A stretch of 6,233 nt of DNA from Lactobacillaceae bacterium (lineage in GTDB: Bacteria > Bacillota > Bacilli > Lactobacillales > Lactobacillaceae). Location: positions 1 through 6,233 of the forward strand of contig JAISIV010000138.1 in NCBI GenBank assembly GCA_031261865.1, given 5' to 3'. Under the pieces are notes generated by a model, which was not told where the DNA came from, searched no databases, and saw only the letters and a list, made by a program, of their open reading frames with translations. The position numbers were made by a program, and so were the translations under genes. Positions 4,495 to 6,233 of this stretch are shown in pieces. How positions within the stretch are numbered: the first letter of the stretch is position 1; every line of letters begins with the position of its first letter.

Positions 4495-6233
4495 TTATCT
4501 TAAGTTTTGACGAACTTGGGCTTTCATGAATAGACGAGTAGCATCATATTCAATATCAGCAATCATCTTATTGTAGGTTCCGAAGGCGGCGTTTTGGTAT
4601 TCGATAAGTGGGTTCAATTGTCCGTATCCACGAATCATAACTGATTGACGCAGACGTTCCATGTTATCAATATGTTGAGTCCAGTGTTGGTCGATTGCAC
4701 GAAGTAGAATTGATCGTTCGAAATCAGTCAACTGACTCTTATCGGGAATTTGAGAAGTCTTAGTTTGCAATTCAGAATCAGCAATTGAATACAAGAAACG
4801 CTTGATATCATTACGGGACTTGTTCTTCAAATCAGACATCATAATCATTTTGTCGTTCAGCAAAGTGTCAGTAGCAAAATCCATAATGTTTAACAGATCC
4901 CATTCAGCTGGGTTCTTAGATTTTGTTTGGGCATCAACAACACGATCGATAGTACGATAAATCATTGGCATCAAAATGTTTTCAAGTGAATCAGTTTGAT
5001 CCATGATTTGGGAACGTTGAGCATACATAATTTCACGTTGTTCACGCATAATGTCATCGTATTGCAAAACACTCTTACGCATATCGTAGTTGTTACCTTC
5101 AACACGTTTTTGAGCAGACTCAATCGTTCGAGTGAGGAAACGTGCAGTAATAGCTTGACCTTGAGCGTCGTCGCTGCCCATACGTTCTAGATATTGCTTA
5201 ACACGGTCAGCACCGAAACGGACCATCAAATCATCTTCAAAACTAAGATAGAAACGTGAGAATCCAGGATCACCTTGACGACCCGCACGGCCTCGAAGCT
5301 GATCATCAATACGACGAGATTCATGACGCTCAGTTCCAATAACAGCAAGTCCACCGAGTTCTTTAACGCCAGGTCCCAACTTGATATCAGTTCCACGTCC
5401 GGCCATGTTGGTGGCAATAGTAACGGCTCCACGTTGTCCAGCTTGGGCAACGATTTCAGCTTCACGAGCGTTGTTCTTCGCGTTCAAAACGTTATGAGGA
5501 ACTTGGCGGCGAGTAAGCATTTGAGAAAGCAATTCAGAAGTGTCAACAGAAACTGTTCCCACAAGAACTGGTTGACCTTTGCGATGAAGTTCTTCGATTT
5601 CATCAGCAACAGCGGCGAACTTTGAACGGAGATTTGGATAAAGAATGTCTTCTTCGTCAATACGCTGAATAGGACGATTTGTAGGAACAACAATAACTTC
5701 CATGTTGTAAATTTCCTTCAACTCTTCCTCATCGGTTTTGGCAGTACCAGTCATTCCAGAAAGTTTCTTATACATACGGAAGAAGTTTTGCAAAGTGATA
5801 CTTGCAAAAGTCAAACCACCAGCTTGAATTTCAACACCTTCTTTTGCTTCAAAGGCTTCGTGCATTCCATCAGACATACGAGTACCTTCAGAAATACGTC
5901 CGGTGAAACCATCAATCAATTTAACTTCACCGTCACGCACAACATAATCTTTATCTAAGATAAAGGCATAGTTAGCGCGGAGAGCAGTTTCAATATGGTG
6001 AGCTAAAGCGATGTTGTTTTCGTCATAGAGATTATCGATGTTAAAGAATTCTTCAGCCTTATGAATTCCTTTGTCAGTGAGGACGGCTGTTTTTTGTTCT
6101 TCGTCGACTTTAAAATCTTCGTCTTCACCTTCACGTAGAGTTTTTACGAAACGATCAGCGCGACTAATCAAAACGTTAGGCGTTCCCGACCCAGTTCCAC
6201 CGATAATAAGAGGAGTACGAGCTGAGTCGATAA
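4495..6233 (-). CDS. secA: SecA preprotein translocase ATPase, C-terminal 578 residues (5' truncated by window edge)
   Basis: SecA is the motor ATPase that drives unfolded preproteins through SecYEG at the cytoplasmic membrane. The frame is open to the right edge. It begins at IDSARTPLIIGG, just after where the DEAD-box Asp-Glu of nucleotide-binding domain 1 would be, so about 200 N-terminal residues with Walker A are outside. In fragment numbering, MTGTAKTDEEE (160-170), TNMAGRGTDIKLG (274-286) and the Arg-finger region ending QLRGRAGRQGDPG (about 311-323) are visible, followed by the helical scaffold and the two-helix finger region with DQHWTQHIDNMERLR. The protein ends in RQNLR with no cysteine-rich zinc-binding tail, as in several lactic acid bacteria. 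Arginines are mainly CGN, unlike the island. A leading TTG at 6171 is an internal Leu codon, not the start. A terminator follows at once, so no gene is co-transcribed downstream. Confidence 0.98.
   Translation of the reverse strand, partial: IDSARTPLIIGGTGSGTPNVLISRADRFVKTLREGEDEDFKVDEEQKTAVLTDKGIHKAEEFFNIDNLYDENNIALAHHIETALRANYAFILDKDYVVRDGEVKLIDGFTGRISEGTRMSDGMHEAFEAKEGVEIQAGGLTFASITLQNFFRMYKKLSGMTGTAKTDEEELKEIYNMEVIVVPTNRPIQRIDEEDILYPNLRSKFAAVADEIEELHRKGQPVLVGTVSVDTSELLSQMLTRRQVPHNVLNAKNNAREAEIVAQAGQRGAVTIATNMAGRGTDIKLGPGVKELGGLAVIGTERHESRRIDDQLRGRAGRQGDPGFSRFYLSFEDDLMVRFGADRVKQYLERMGSDDAQGQAITARFLTRTIESAQKRVEGNNYDMRKSVLQYDDIMREQREIMYAQRSQIMDQTDSLENILMPMIYRTIDRVVDAQTKSKNPAEWDLLNIMDFATDTLLNDKMIMMSDLKNKSRNDIKRFLYSIADSELQTKTSQIPDKSQLTDFERSILLRAIDQHWTQHIDNMERLRQSVMIRGYGQLNPLIEYQNAAFGTYNKMIADIEYDATRLFMKAQVRQNLR

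Noticed and set aside
4996..5693. Several small frames on both strands inside secA
   Set aside because: All overlap unmistakable SecA coding sequence and show no domain or ribosome binding site.
1..6233. CRISPR arrays, insertion sequences, riboswitches, toxin-antitoxin pairs
   Set aside because: I looked for spaced repeats, transposase motifs, structured leaders and paired small genes and saw none beyond the features listed.

Overview
The window joins two kinds of DNA from a low-GC Gram-positive bacterium, most likely a member of the Lactobacillaceae. This placement is inferred from AT-rich DNA with AAGGAG-type ribosome binding sites, a tRNA-Thr with anticodon AGT, and a SecA that stops right after its helical domains with no zinc-binding tail. 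I cannot fix the genus; the former Leuconostocaceae are as possible as Lactobacillus-type genera.

The left part (about 1-2206) is the integrase end of an integrated element, either a phage-satellite-like island or a prophage remnant. In order and on one strand it holds the 3' end of a VapE-type primase/helicase gene, a 49-residue excisionase-like winged-helix gene, a strong hairpin, and a complete tyrosine recombinase gene. After the integrase come 12-bp repeats that look like integrase arm-binding sites, and a terminator facing the neighbouring tRNA. The element stops at the 3' end of a complete tRNA-Thr(AGT) gene on the minus strand, the presumed attachment site. The rest of the element, with any cargo and the other att copy, lies left of the window. 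Arginine codon use changes at this border: the integrase uses AGA/AGG for 23 of 26 arginines, while the first chromosomal gene to the right uses CGN for 13 of 17.

The right part (about 2207-6233) is chromosomal. A tRNA promoter reads leftward. Facing the other way is a three-gene group: a YhhX-like Gfo/Idh/MocA oxidoreductase, a YbhB/PEBP-family protein overlapping it by 4 nt, and a small four-helix membrane protein of unknown function. A perfect bidirectional terminator separates this group from the convergent 3' two-thirds of secA, which runs off the right edge.

I see no clear new system. The features most worth following up are the candidate integrase arm sites, the island-borne terminator that now ends the tRNA transcript, the unclear (possibly AUA) start of the excisionase gene, and the hairpin between excisionase and integrase. 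No stretch longer than 300 bases lacks a gene.
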